Origin: Sphingomonas sp. OV641
GTDB lineage: Bacteria > Pseudomonadota > Alphaproteobacteria > Sphingomonadales > Sphingomonadaceae
Direction: 5' to 3'
DNA length: 64,000 nucleotides
NCBI RefSeq assembly: GCF_900109205.1
Contig: NZ_FNZB01000001.1
Location: forward strand, 1,240,001 to 1,304,000
Shown here: piece after piece, positions 33,921 through 40,999 of the stretch
Layout of the letters: each line of letters opens with the position of its first letter
Numbering within the stretch: the first letter of the stretch is position 1
Position numbers and translations under genes: made by a program
Notes under the pieces: generated by a model
Database searches by the model: none
Told to the model about the DNA's origin: nothing
The model's input: only the letters and a program-made list of their open reading frames with translations

Positions 33921-34322
33921 TCAGTCCATACCGGGATAAGTTTGAAAAGCGGGAAGCTCAGTGATGCCGGCGGTCCAGCCGAGCCGATCCTTGACCATGA
34001 TCTGCGCGCCCGGCGGCTGGCTTTCGGGGTCGTCGAGCGTTCCTGACTGGATGTCGATGATGCCCGGCAACGCTTCGGCATTGCGGTAGAACAGCCCCGT
34101 CCCGCAGCTGCCGCAAAACTCACGCGTGCCGTGCTGCGAGGAATGATAGGTAGCCGTGTCCCCGCTGACCGTCACGCGATCGGCCGGCCAGGCGATCCAG
34201 CCGACCATCGGCGCGCCGGACCAGCGGCGGCAATCATCGCAATGGCAGATGGCATGATGTTCCGGCGGCCCTTCCGCCGACCAGCTGATCGCACCGCAGT
34301 GGCATTTGCCCGTCGTCGCCAT
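33921..34322 (-). CDS. GFA-family zinc protein, copy 1
   Basis: The 133-residue protein has the GFA fold (named for glutathione-dependent formaldehyde-activating enzyme). It shows GKCHCGAISW, ICHCDDCRRWSG and FCGSCGTGLFYR, which together hold two zinc ions. The family is broad and many members do not act on formaldehyde. It lies 62 bases downstream of a second GFA gene on the same strand. The two proteins share the same layout and probably arose by duplication. Confidence 0.9.
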   Translation of the reverse strand: MATTGKCHCGAISWSAEGPPEHHAICHCDDCRRWSGAPMVGWIAWPADRVTVSGDTATYHSSQHGTREFCGSCGTGLFYRNAEALPGIIDIQSGTLDDPESQPPGAQIMVKDRLGWTAGITELPAFQTYPGMD

Positions 34323-34384
34323 CGACTCCTCCTCCTGCTTCTTGTTTCCGCTATGTTCTCATGAAGCCGCGTCAACTGCAATGA

Positions 34385-34795
34385 TCATTCTGGGAAGCGG
34401 CGATGCCCCGGGAGCAGATGGGCACGGGCGAGCCATTCAGGCGCATCGGCCAGCTGGATCCGCTCGGTGGGGACGTGTGCATCGGGATCATCGAAGGTCG
34501 CAGACTGAACGTCGACCAGCCCGGGAAACAGCGACTCGCTCTCGTAGAACAGGCCAGTCCCGCAACCGGCACAGAAGCGCCGCTCGACATCGCCCGAGGA
34601 TCGATAGATCGTCGTGTCGCCCTGAACCGCCAGATCCGCCCGGCGCACCGATGCCCAGCCCACCGGAACGGCGCCGGCACAGCGCCGGCAGTCGCTGCAA
34701 TGGCAAAGCGAGTGTCGGCGGACCTCACCGCTGATCACGTAGCGCACCGCGCCGCAATGGCACCCTCCGTTGATCGTCACGTCGCTTGCTCCCAC
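34385..34795 (-). CDS. GFA-family zinc protein, copy 2
   Basis: The 136-residue protein has the same Cys pattern as its neighbour: GGCHCGAVRY, LCHCSDCRRCAG and FCAGCGTGLFYE. It also shares the later block PGLVDVQSATFDDPDAH with the copy at 33921. It is the first gene of the tandem pair. It is divergent from the UvrD helicase gene, with starts only 26 bases apart, so the promoters overlap. Confidence 0.9.
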   Translation of the reverse strand: MGASDVTINGGCHCGAVRYVISGEVRRHSLCHCSDCRRCAGAVPVGWASVRRADLAVQGDTTIYRSSGDVERRFCAGCGTGLFYESESLFPGLVDVQSATFDDPDAHVPTERIQLADAPEWLARAHLLPGHRRFPE

Positions 34796-34821
34796 CGCCC
34801 TCGTTCCCTAACTGTTCGTGC

Positions 34822-37140
34822 GTGACCGATACCCAGCTTGCCGACCCTCCGTATCTTAGGGGCCTCAATCCGCAGCAGCGCGAAGCGGTGCTCACGACCG
34901 ATGGGCCGGTGCTGGTGCTGGCCGGCGCCGGCACCGGCAAGACCGCGGCGCTGACCGCCCGGCTTGCCCATCTGCTCTATACCCGCCGCGCCTACCCCAG
35001 CGAAATCCTGTCCGTCACCTTCACCAACAAGGCCGCGCGCGAGATGCGCGAGCGGGTCGGGCGGCTGGTGGGCGATGCGGTCGAGGGTATGCCGTGGCTG
35101 GGCACATTCCACGCGATCGGCGCCAAGATGCTGCGCCGCCATGCCGAACTGGTCGGGCTGCAGAACAATTTCACGATCCTCGACACCGATGACCAGCTTC
35201 GCCTGCTGAAGCAGCTGATCGCCGCGGCCGATATCGATGAAAAGCGGTTTCCCGCGCGCAGCCTCGCCGGGCTGATCGACGAATGGAAGAACAAGGGGCT
35301 CACTCCGCGCGAGATCGATGCGGGGGAGAGCGAACGCTATGGCAATGGCCGCGGCGGTGAGCTGTACGAACAATATCAGGATCGCCTGCGCGCAGTGAAC
35401 GCGTGCGACTTCGGCGACCTGCTGCTCCATGTCCTGACCATTCTAAAGACCAATCGCGAGGTGCTGGAGCAATATCAGCAGCGCTTTCGATACATCATGG
35501 TGGACGAGTACCAGGACACCAATTCCGTCCAGTATCTCTGGCTGAGGCTGCTGGCACAGGAACGGCGCAACATCTGCTGCGTGGGGGACGACGACCAGTC
35601 GATCTATTCCTGGCGCGGCGCGCAGGTGGAGAACATCCTCAAGTTCGAAAAGGATTTTCCCGGCGCCAAGGTGATCCGGCTGGAGCAGAATTACCGCTCC
35701 ACGCCGCACATCCTGGGCGCGGCGGGCGGCGTGATCGGCAATAACTCGGGCCGACTCGGCAAGCAGCTGTGGACCGAGCTGGACGTGGGCGAGAAGGTTC
35801 GCGTGATCGGCGTTTGGGACGGCCCGGAGGAGGCCCGGCGCGTTGGTGACGAGATCGAGGCCTGTCAGCGTGCCTTTCGGTCCGAAGGCGATAAGTCGCT
35901 GGACGATGTTGCCATCCTGGTCCGCGCGCAGCACCAGACGCGCGAGTTCGAAGATCGCTTCATCGCCATCGGCATGCCCTATCGCATCGTCGGCGGCTTC
36001 CGTTTCTACGAGCGGCAGGAAATCCGCGACGCGCTCGCCTATCTCCGCATCGTCAACCAGCCGGCCGACGACCTTGCCTTCGAGCGGATCGTCAACACAC
36101 CCAAGCGCGGCCTTGGCGACAAGGCGATCGCCAAGCTGCACCAGCTCGCCCGCGCCCAGAACCTGCCGCTGAGCCTGGCCGCCGCACGCATCCTGGACAC
36201 CGACGAGCTGACGCCGCAGGCGCGCCGTGCACTGGGCAATTTCATCGGCGACATTGCCCGATGGCGCGACATGGCGCGCGACCTGCCGCATGCCGAGCTG
36301 GCGCGGCAGATCCTGGATGAATCGGGCTATACCGCCATGTGGCAGGCGGAGAAATCCGCCGAGGCCGCAGGGCGGCTGGAGAATCTGAACGAACTGGTCC
36401 GCGCCATGGAGGAGTATGAGAGCCTCGGCGCCTTCCTGGAGCATGTCAGCCTCGTCATGGACAATGAGGGCGCGCGCGAGGACCCGAAGGTGACGATCAT
36501 GACGATCCACGCCGCCAAGGGCCTGGAGTTCGACACGGTGTTCCTCGCCGGATGGGAGGAAGGGCTGTTCCCGTCGCAACGCGCGCTGGACGAAGGCGGC
36601 ACACGCAGCCTGGAGGAGGAGCGGCGCTTGGCCTATGTCGCGATCACCCGTGCGCGCCGGCTGGCCGTGATCCTGCACGCCGCCAACCGCCGCATCTATG
36701 GCCAGTGGACCAGTTCCATCCCCTCGCGCTTCGTTGGCGAACTGCCGCCCGATCATGTGGAAAGCGAAACCACCATGAGCGGGGGCGAAAGCCTGTGGCG
36801 CGCCAATTGGTCCGAGCGGGCCGATCCCTTCGCCGATGTCGGGCGCGGCACCGGGCGTGGGCCGGGGTGGCAACGGGCGGCGGGCACGCTGGGCGGCAAG
36901 CCGGGCGGAGAATGGCAAAGCCGCACCTTCAACCGCGAGCCGACGCGCGTGGTGGAAAGCCGCGCGCCTTCCGTCAGCCTCGGCAACAAGGGCCGGTCCG
37001 ACCTGTCCGTCGGGCAGCGGGTGTTCCACCAGAAGTTCGGCTATGGCACGATCGAAAGCATCGAGGGCAACAAGCTCGAGATCGAATTCGAGAAGGCCGG
37101 GCACAAGCGCGTGATGGACAGTTTCGTTACCCTGCCGTGA
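34822..37140 (+). CDS. uvrD: UvrD/PcrA-type DNA helicase
   Basis: This SF1A helicase unwinds DNA 3' to 5' in repair and removes proteins from DNA. Motifs are clear: Q motif NPQQREAV, Walker A AGAGTGKTAA, motif II VDEYQDTN, motif III GDDDQSIYSWRGA and motif IV LEQNYRS. Motif V is MTIHAAKGLEFD and motif VI is RLAYVAITRARR. The C-terminus (RVFHQKFGYGTIESIEGN) is the Tudor-like domain of PcrA/UvrD that binds RNA polymerase. GTG 34822 gives 772 residues; the open frame from a TTG at 34786 would run into the divergent gene. Confidence 0.96.
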   Translation: MTDTQLADPPYLRGLNPQQREAVLTTDGPVLVLAGAGTGKTAALTARLAHLLYTRRAYPSEILSVTFTNKAAREMRERVGRLVGDAVEGMPWLGTFHAIGAKMLRRHAELVGLQNNFTILDTDDQLRLLKQLIAAADIDEKRFPARSLAGLIDEWKNKGLTPREIDAGESERYGNGRGGELYEQYQDRLRAVNACDFGDLLLHVLTILKTNREVLEQYQQRFRYIMVDEYQDTNSVQYLWLRLLAQERRNICCVGDDDQSIYSWRGAQVENILKFEKDFPGAKVIRLEQNYRSTPHILGAAGGVIGNNSGRLGKQLWTELDVGEKVRVIGVWDGPEEARRVGDEIEACQRAFRSEGDKSLDDVAILVRAQHQTREFEDRFIAIGMPYRIVGGFRFYERQEIRDALAYLRIVNQPADDLAFERIVNTPKRGLGDKAIAKLHQLARAQNLPLSLAAARILDTDELTPQARRALGNFIGDIARWRDMARDLPHAELARQILDESGYTAMWQAEKSAEAAGRLENLNELVRAMEEYESLGAFLEHVSLVMDNEGAREDPKVTIMTIHAAKGLEFDTVFLAGWEEGLFPSQRALDEGGTRSLEEERRLAYVAITRARRLAVILHAANRRIYGQWTSSIPSRFVGELPPDHVESETTMSGGESLWRANWSERADPFADVGRGTGRGPGWQRAAGTLGGKPGGEWQSRTFNREPTRVVESRAPSVSLGNKGRSDLSVGQRVFHQKFGYGTIESIEGNKLEIEFEKAGHKRVMDSFVTLP

Positions 37141-37186
37141 CGCTGGCCTGCTTTACGCGCCGGGGTGGAGCCGCGATAGAAGCGGC

Positions 37187-38338
37187 ATGACCATGACCCG
37201 CGCCGAAGCCGAACACCTCGCCAGACAGGGTGTGGAGGCGTTGCGGCGCGGCGATGGCGCAGAGGCGCGGGCGAACTTCGACCAGATCATCGCGGCGCGC
37301 CCGGCGGACTTTCCCCTGCCCTGGTTGGCTTTGGCGCAGGCGTGCCGGTTGAGCGGGGACGCAGCTGCCGAGACTGCGGCGCTGCAGGCGCAATTGCGCG
37401 AACAGCCGCGTCATATTGCCGCCCTCCTGCTGATGGGCGATCGCAAGCGGCAGGACGGCGACGATCGCGCCGCCGCGAACTTCTACACCGCCGCGCTCAA
37501 CCAGGCGGCCGTGACACGCGACGTGCCGCCCGCGCTCCACCCGCTGCTGCGGCAGGCGGAGGCGTTCAAGCAGGAGGCGAACGCGCGCTTCACCGGCCAT
37601 GTCGAGGGCGCGATCACCGGCCAGCAGCCGCCGCGGGTCGCGCAATCGATCGAGCTGCTGCTCGGCCGGCGCGAATTGTACCTGCAACAGCCGAGCATGT
37701 TCTACTTCGAAGGGCTGCCGCAGCGCGCCTTTTACGCGCGCGACGAGTTCGCCTGGGTGGCGGAACTGGAAGCGGCCACGCCGGCGATCCGGGCCGAGCT
37801 GGAGGCCGCGACGGAGGGTTTCGCGCCTTATGTGGAGGGCAATGCCGATCGCCCGCTGCCGAACAATCCGCTGCTCGACGATCCGGCGTGGAGCGCGCTT
37901 CATCTGTGGCGCGGCGGCGAGGTGGTAGAGGCGAACGCGTCGCGCTTCCCGGCGACCATGGCGGCGCTGGCGAAGCTGCCGATCCCGCGCATCGCCGGGC
38001 GGTCGCCGATGGCGCTGTTCTCGCGATTGACGCCGGGCGCGCACATCCAGCCGCATCACGGCCTGCTCAACACGCGCCTGATCTGCCACCTGCCGATCAT
38101 CGCGCCGCCCGGATGCGGGCTGCGCGTCGGCGCGGACGTGCACCAATGGCGCGAGGGCGAACTGGTTATCTTCGACGATTCGTTCGAACATGAAGCGTGG
38201 AACCGGGGCAGCGAAACACGCACGGTGCTGCTGTTCGAGATCTGGAAACCGGAGATCGACCTGGCGGAGCGCGGCGCGCTGACCCGCCTGTTCGAGGCCA
38301 TCGATGCTTATGGCGCACCGATGCAGGACCAGGGCTGA
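37187..38338 (+). CDS. TPR protein with aspartyl/asparaginyl beta-hydroxylase domain
   Basis: The 383-residue protein has an N-terminal region of TPR-like helices (about residues 1-110: QGVEALRRGDGAEARANFDQ and following). The C-terminal Asp/Asn beta-hydroxylase domain has PGAHIQPHHGLLNTRLICHL with the first His. FDDSFEHEAWN carries the second His, and an Arg follows for 2-oxoglutarate. Such Fe(II)/2-oxoglutarate enzymes hydroxylate side chains of proteins or, in lipid A relatives, acyl chains. No signal peptide is visible. It lies 47 bases after uvrD. Its substrate is unknown. Confidence 0.9.
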   Translation: MTMTRAEAEHLARQGVEALRRGDGAEARANFDQIIAARPADFPLPWLALAQACRLSGDAAAETAALQAQLREQPRHIAALLLMGDRKRQDGDDRAAANFYTAALNQAAVTRDVPPALHPLLRQAEAFKQEANARFTGHVEGAITGQQPPRVAQSIELLLGRRELYLQQPSMFYFEGLPQRAFYARDEFAWVAELEAATPAIRAELEAATEGFAPYVEGNADRPLPNNPLLDDPAWSALHLWRGGEVVEANASRFPATMAALAKLPIPRIAGRSPMALFSRLTPGAHIQPHHGLLNTRLICHLPIIAPPGCGLRVGADVHQWREGELVIFDDSFEHEAWNRGSETRTVLLFEIWKPEIDLAERGALTRLFEAIDAYGAPMQDQG

Positions 38339-38367
38339 TCGTCCGCCCGGGGCGCGAGGTTCGTTCA

Positions 38368-38393
38368 GGAACGATATGGCCGGGCGGCCGTAT
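38368..38393 (+). promoter_or_regulatory. Weak EcfG-like promoter candidate
   Basis: GGAAC (38368-38372) is followed after 16 bases by CGTAT (38389-38393), 40 bases before the start of the glycine-zipper gene. The -35 box is perfect, but the -10 differs from CGTT, so the call is weak. Confidence 0.25.
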
Positions 38394-38432
38394 CCTGCTG
38401 CGGCCCATTGTGGGCGTGGAGAGAAACGTCAC

Positions 38433-38981
38433 ATGCTTACCCGTCGCATCGCGATCGCCATCGGCGCAGCGGCCGTCGCCATCGGCACGCCCGCCGTCGC
38501 CCAGTCCAGCGCAGACGATGCGCGTTTCCGCGCGGCGCAGGAACGGTTCGAGCGCGAGTTGCAGATCTTCCGCAGCGAATTCGACCGCTATCAGTCGGTG
38601 CGCCGGGTGCCGGGCTCCGGCTATCGCGATCCGCGCTGGGACGATGGCCGGGGCGCGCCGCCGCCCGTCTCCCGCTATGACGACGAGGAATGGCGCGACG
38701 AGGGGGATTATGATCCCACCCGCTATTACCGCTCCGGCACGCAATATCAGGAGCGTGCGCTGGCCCCCACCGATCGCGTCTATTCCGGCTCCGACGGGCG
38801 CTATTACTGCCGCCGCTCCGACGGCACGACGGGCCTCATCGTCGGCGGCGCGCTGGGCGGCGTCCTGGGCAATGTGATCGACGGCGGGCGCAGCCGGATC
38901 GTCGGAACGCTGTTCGGCGGCGCGGCCGGCGCGCTGGCGGGGCGGGCCGTGGACCAGAACAGCCAGGTCCGCTGCCGGTGA
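38433..38981 (+). CDS. Exported glycine-zipper protein
   Basis: ATG 38433 follows GGAGAG and opens a signal peptide ending at AVA-Q (residue 23). The mature part has a charged helix (ARFRAAQERFERELQIF) and an Arg/Tyr/Asp-rich linker. Near residues 130-165 lies the glycine-zipper membrane segment (GLIVGGALGGVLGNVIDGG, then FGGAAGALAGRAVD). Family members insert in the envelope; some belong to stress systems. Its stop overlaps the next gene's GTG start by 4 bases, so it is coupled with the DUF985 cupin. Confidence 0.85.
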   Translation: MLTRRIAIAIGAAAVAIGTPAVAQSSADDARFRAAQERFERELQIFRSEFDRYQSVRRVPGSGYRDPRWDDGRGAPPPVSRYDDEEWRDEGDYDPTRYYRSGTQYQERALAPTDRVYSGSDGRYYCRRSDGTTGLIVGGALGGVLGNVIDGGRSRIVGTLFGGAAGALAGRAVDQNSQVRCR

Positions 38982-39394
38982 GCGAGGCGGCCGCTCTGAT
39001 TGCGCGCCATCGCCTGGCGCCGCATCCCGAGGGCGGCCATTATCGCGAGACGGTGCGCCTGCCAGCGCCGGCGGGAGAACGATCGCCGATGACCGCGATC
39101 CTGTTCCTGCTCGATGTTGGCGAGCGGTCGCACTGGCACCGGGTGGATGCGGCGGAGCTGTGGCTGTGGCACGCCGGCAGCCCGCTGCTGCTGCATGTGG
39201 AGGGGGAAGGCGCGATCACCACACACCGGCTGGGGCCAGACGCGCCGCAGGTGCTGGTGCCCGCGCACGCCTGGCAGGCAGCCGAGGCGGCGGCCGGCTG
39301 GGCGCTGGTCAGCTGTGTCGTAACACCGGGGTTCGACTTTGCCGGGTTCGAGCTTGCGCCGCCCGGCTGGTCGCCCTCAGCCCTCAATGGTTAG
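38978..39394 (+). CDS. Cupin protein, DUF985 family
   Basis: The 138-residue protein fits the DUF985 cupin family. It shows LAPHPEGGHYRETVR, FLLDVGERSHWHRVDAAELW and ALVSCVVTPGFDFAGFEL. The HWHRVD-type stretch carries the metal-type ligands of cupins. Function is unknown; the relatives I know of are described as cupins of sugar-acid or unknown metabolism. It starts with GTG inside the stop of the glycine-zipper gene. Its 3' end overlaps the convergent gene at 39377 by 18 bases. Confidence 0.88.
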   Translation: MSEAAALIARHRLAPHPEGGHYRETVRLPAPAGERSPMTAILFLLDVGERSHWHRVDAAELWLWHAGSPLLLHVEGEGAITTHRLGPDAPQVLVPAHAWQAAEAAAGWALVSCVVTPGFDFAGFELAPPGWSPSALNG

Positions 39395-39727
39395 CAGCGT
39401 AACGCCTTCGTAGCGTTCTTCGGCCGGGTTGAAGAGCTCGCTGCGCGTGAAGCGGCGCGGGGTGACGCGCATGCCGCTGAGGCCAGCGATCTTGAACGCG
39501 CCGATCTTCGGCTCTCGCGGGGGCTTGCCGTCACGCTCCAGCGTCAGCGCGTCGAGGTAGAACTCGCCGTGCTTGGTGTAGACGATGTGCGGGGCCAGCG
39601 TGACCGTGCCGCGATTATAGGTCGCGGCGATCGCCTGTTGCTTCACGATCGCTTCGAAAACGGTCGGCATGCTGACGGGCGGCGTTGCTGGTGCGGCGAC
39701 CCGATCTTCATCGGTGTTCAGCTTCAT
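39377..39727 (-). CDS. Conserved-looking protein of unknown function, 116 residues
   Basis: ATG 39727 is chosen because the upstream residues in the longer frame (to 39820) have no protein character and overlap the start region of the divergent gene. The product has a Thr/Pro-rich N-terminus and then a compact part (VTLAPHIVYTKHGEFYLDAL, with TLERDGKPPREPKIGAFKIA). This has the strand pattern of a small beta domain and resembles the WYL-like modules seen at the end of some regulators. I do not recognise a full family. It is alone, divergent from the P4H fusion gene. Confidence 0.65.
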   Translation of the reverse strand: MKLNTDEDRVAAPATPPVSMPTVFEAIVKQQAIAATYNRGTVTLAPHIVYTKHGEFYLDALTLERDGKPPREPKIGAFKIAGLSGMRVTPRRFTRSELFNPAEERYEGVTLLTIEG

Positions 39728-39860
39728 GCTCACCGGCAATATCCATGCTGTTGCAGTGCAGCAATAACCGTTTTCTGCAACGGTGCGTTCCCACTTTGCA
39801 TCCGTAAACCCACGTAGCAAAACGAATCGCGCCGTGCTTGGCGGGATGATAGCGTTCCTT

Positions 39861-40973
39861 ATGCCCCATCTGCTGCTCCCGGGCGACCAAGCGCCCTGGT
39901 TTCATGCCCCGGCGTTGTCCGGCAACCCGCGCTACGCCTTTGACACCGCCGCCGGCCGCCCGATCCTGATGCTGTTCGCCGGCCGCGCCGCTCATCCCGC
40001 GATCGCCCCGGCGCTGCGGCTGCTGGCGGAGAACCGGGCGCTGTTCGATGATCGGGGGGCGAGCTTCTTCGGCGTATCGACCGACCCCGCCGATGCGACG
40101 CAGGGCGTGGTGCGGCAGGAACTGCCCGGCATCCGCTGGTTCCTGGATCATGACGCGGCCGTGTCGCGCCTGTACGGGGCGTGCGACGAGGCGGAGGGCC
40201 CGGCGAAGTACCGGCCGCACTGGCTGCTGCTGGACAGCACCTTGCGCGTGCTGGACCGATTTCCGCTCAACGCCGGCGACCAGGCGATTGCGGCATTGCA
40301 GGCGCAGATAGCGGCGCCGGAGATCTATCCCGCCGCGCCGGTGCTGATCGTGCCGCGCGTGTTCGAGCCGGCGCTGTGCCGGCGACTGATCGAGCTTTAC
40401 GAGGCCAATGGCGGCGAGGAGTCCGGCTTCATGCGCGAGGAAAACGGCCTGACGGTCGGGCGCATCGATCATAGCCACAAGCGCCGGTCGGATTACCATA
40501 TCGAGGATGATGCCCTGCGCGAACAGCTGCGCGCCCGCCTCGCCCGTTTCCTGATCCCGCAGATCAAGCGCGCGCTCGGCTGGGAAGCGACACGGATCGA
40601 GCGGTGGCTGGTCGCCTGCTATGACGGCGACAATGGCGGCGGGCATTTCCGCGCGCATCGCGACAATACGACCAAGGGGACGGCGCATCGCAAGTTCGCC
40701 TGCACGATCAACCTGAACGCCGGCGACTATGACGGGGGTGATCTCTGCTTCCCCGAATATGGCCCGCAGACCTATCGCGCGCCCACCGGCGGGGCGGTGA
40801 TCTTCTCCTGCTCGCTGCTGCACGAGGCGAAGACCGTCACTCGCGGCAAGCGATATGCGTTCCTGCCGTTCCTCTATGACGAGGAAGGCGCCAGACTGCG
40901 CGCAGCCAACCAGCGTTATCTGGCGCCGGAACCCACCAGCCACCCGGCCGCTGCCGCCGACGCGCCCGCCTGA
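39861..40973 (+). CDS. Peroxiredoxin-like domain fused to a prolyl-4-hydroxylase-type 2OG-Fe(II) oxygenase
   Basis: The 370-residue protein has two parts. Residues 1-150 look like a thioredoxin/peroxiredoxin fold (LLLPGDQAPWFHAPAL, SFFGVSTDPADA, WFLDHDAAVSRLYGA, HWLLLD), but the usual CxxC or peroxidatic Cys is missing. Residues 160-360 form a P4H domain: His and Asp in GHFRAHRDN, the distal His in CSLLHEAKTVTRG, and the 2-oxoglutarate Arg/Lys in GKRYAFLPF. ATG 39861 gives the domain start; earlier ATGs add little. I infer a protein hydroxylase with a binding module; the substrate is unknown. Confidence 0.85.
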   Translation: MPHLLLPGDQAPWFHAPALSGNPRYAFDTAAGRPILMLFAGRAAHPAIAPALRLLAENRALFDDRGASFFGVSTDPADATQGVVRQELPGIRWFLDHDAAVSRLYGACDEAEGPAKYRPHWLLLDSTLRVLDRFPLNAGDQAIAALQAQIAAPEIYPAAPVLIVPRVFEPALCRRLIELYEANGGEESGFMREENGLTVGRIDHSHKRRSDYHIEDDALREQLRARLARFLIPQIKRALGWEATRIERWLVACYDGDNGGGHFRAHRDNTTKGTAHRKFACTINLNAGDYDGGDLCFPEYGPQTYRAPTGGAVIFSCSLLHEAKTVTRGKRYAFLPFLYDEEGARLRAANQRYLAPEPTSHPAAAADAPA

Positions 40974-40999
40974 TCATCAGGCCGGCGCGCCGGGCGGCG

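Noticed and set aside
35443..37104. A 553-codon frame antisense to uvrD
   Set aside because: The uvrD frame has every helicase motif; the antisense frame has none.
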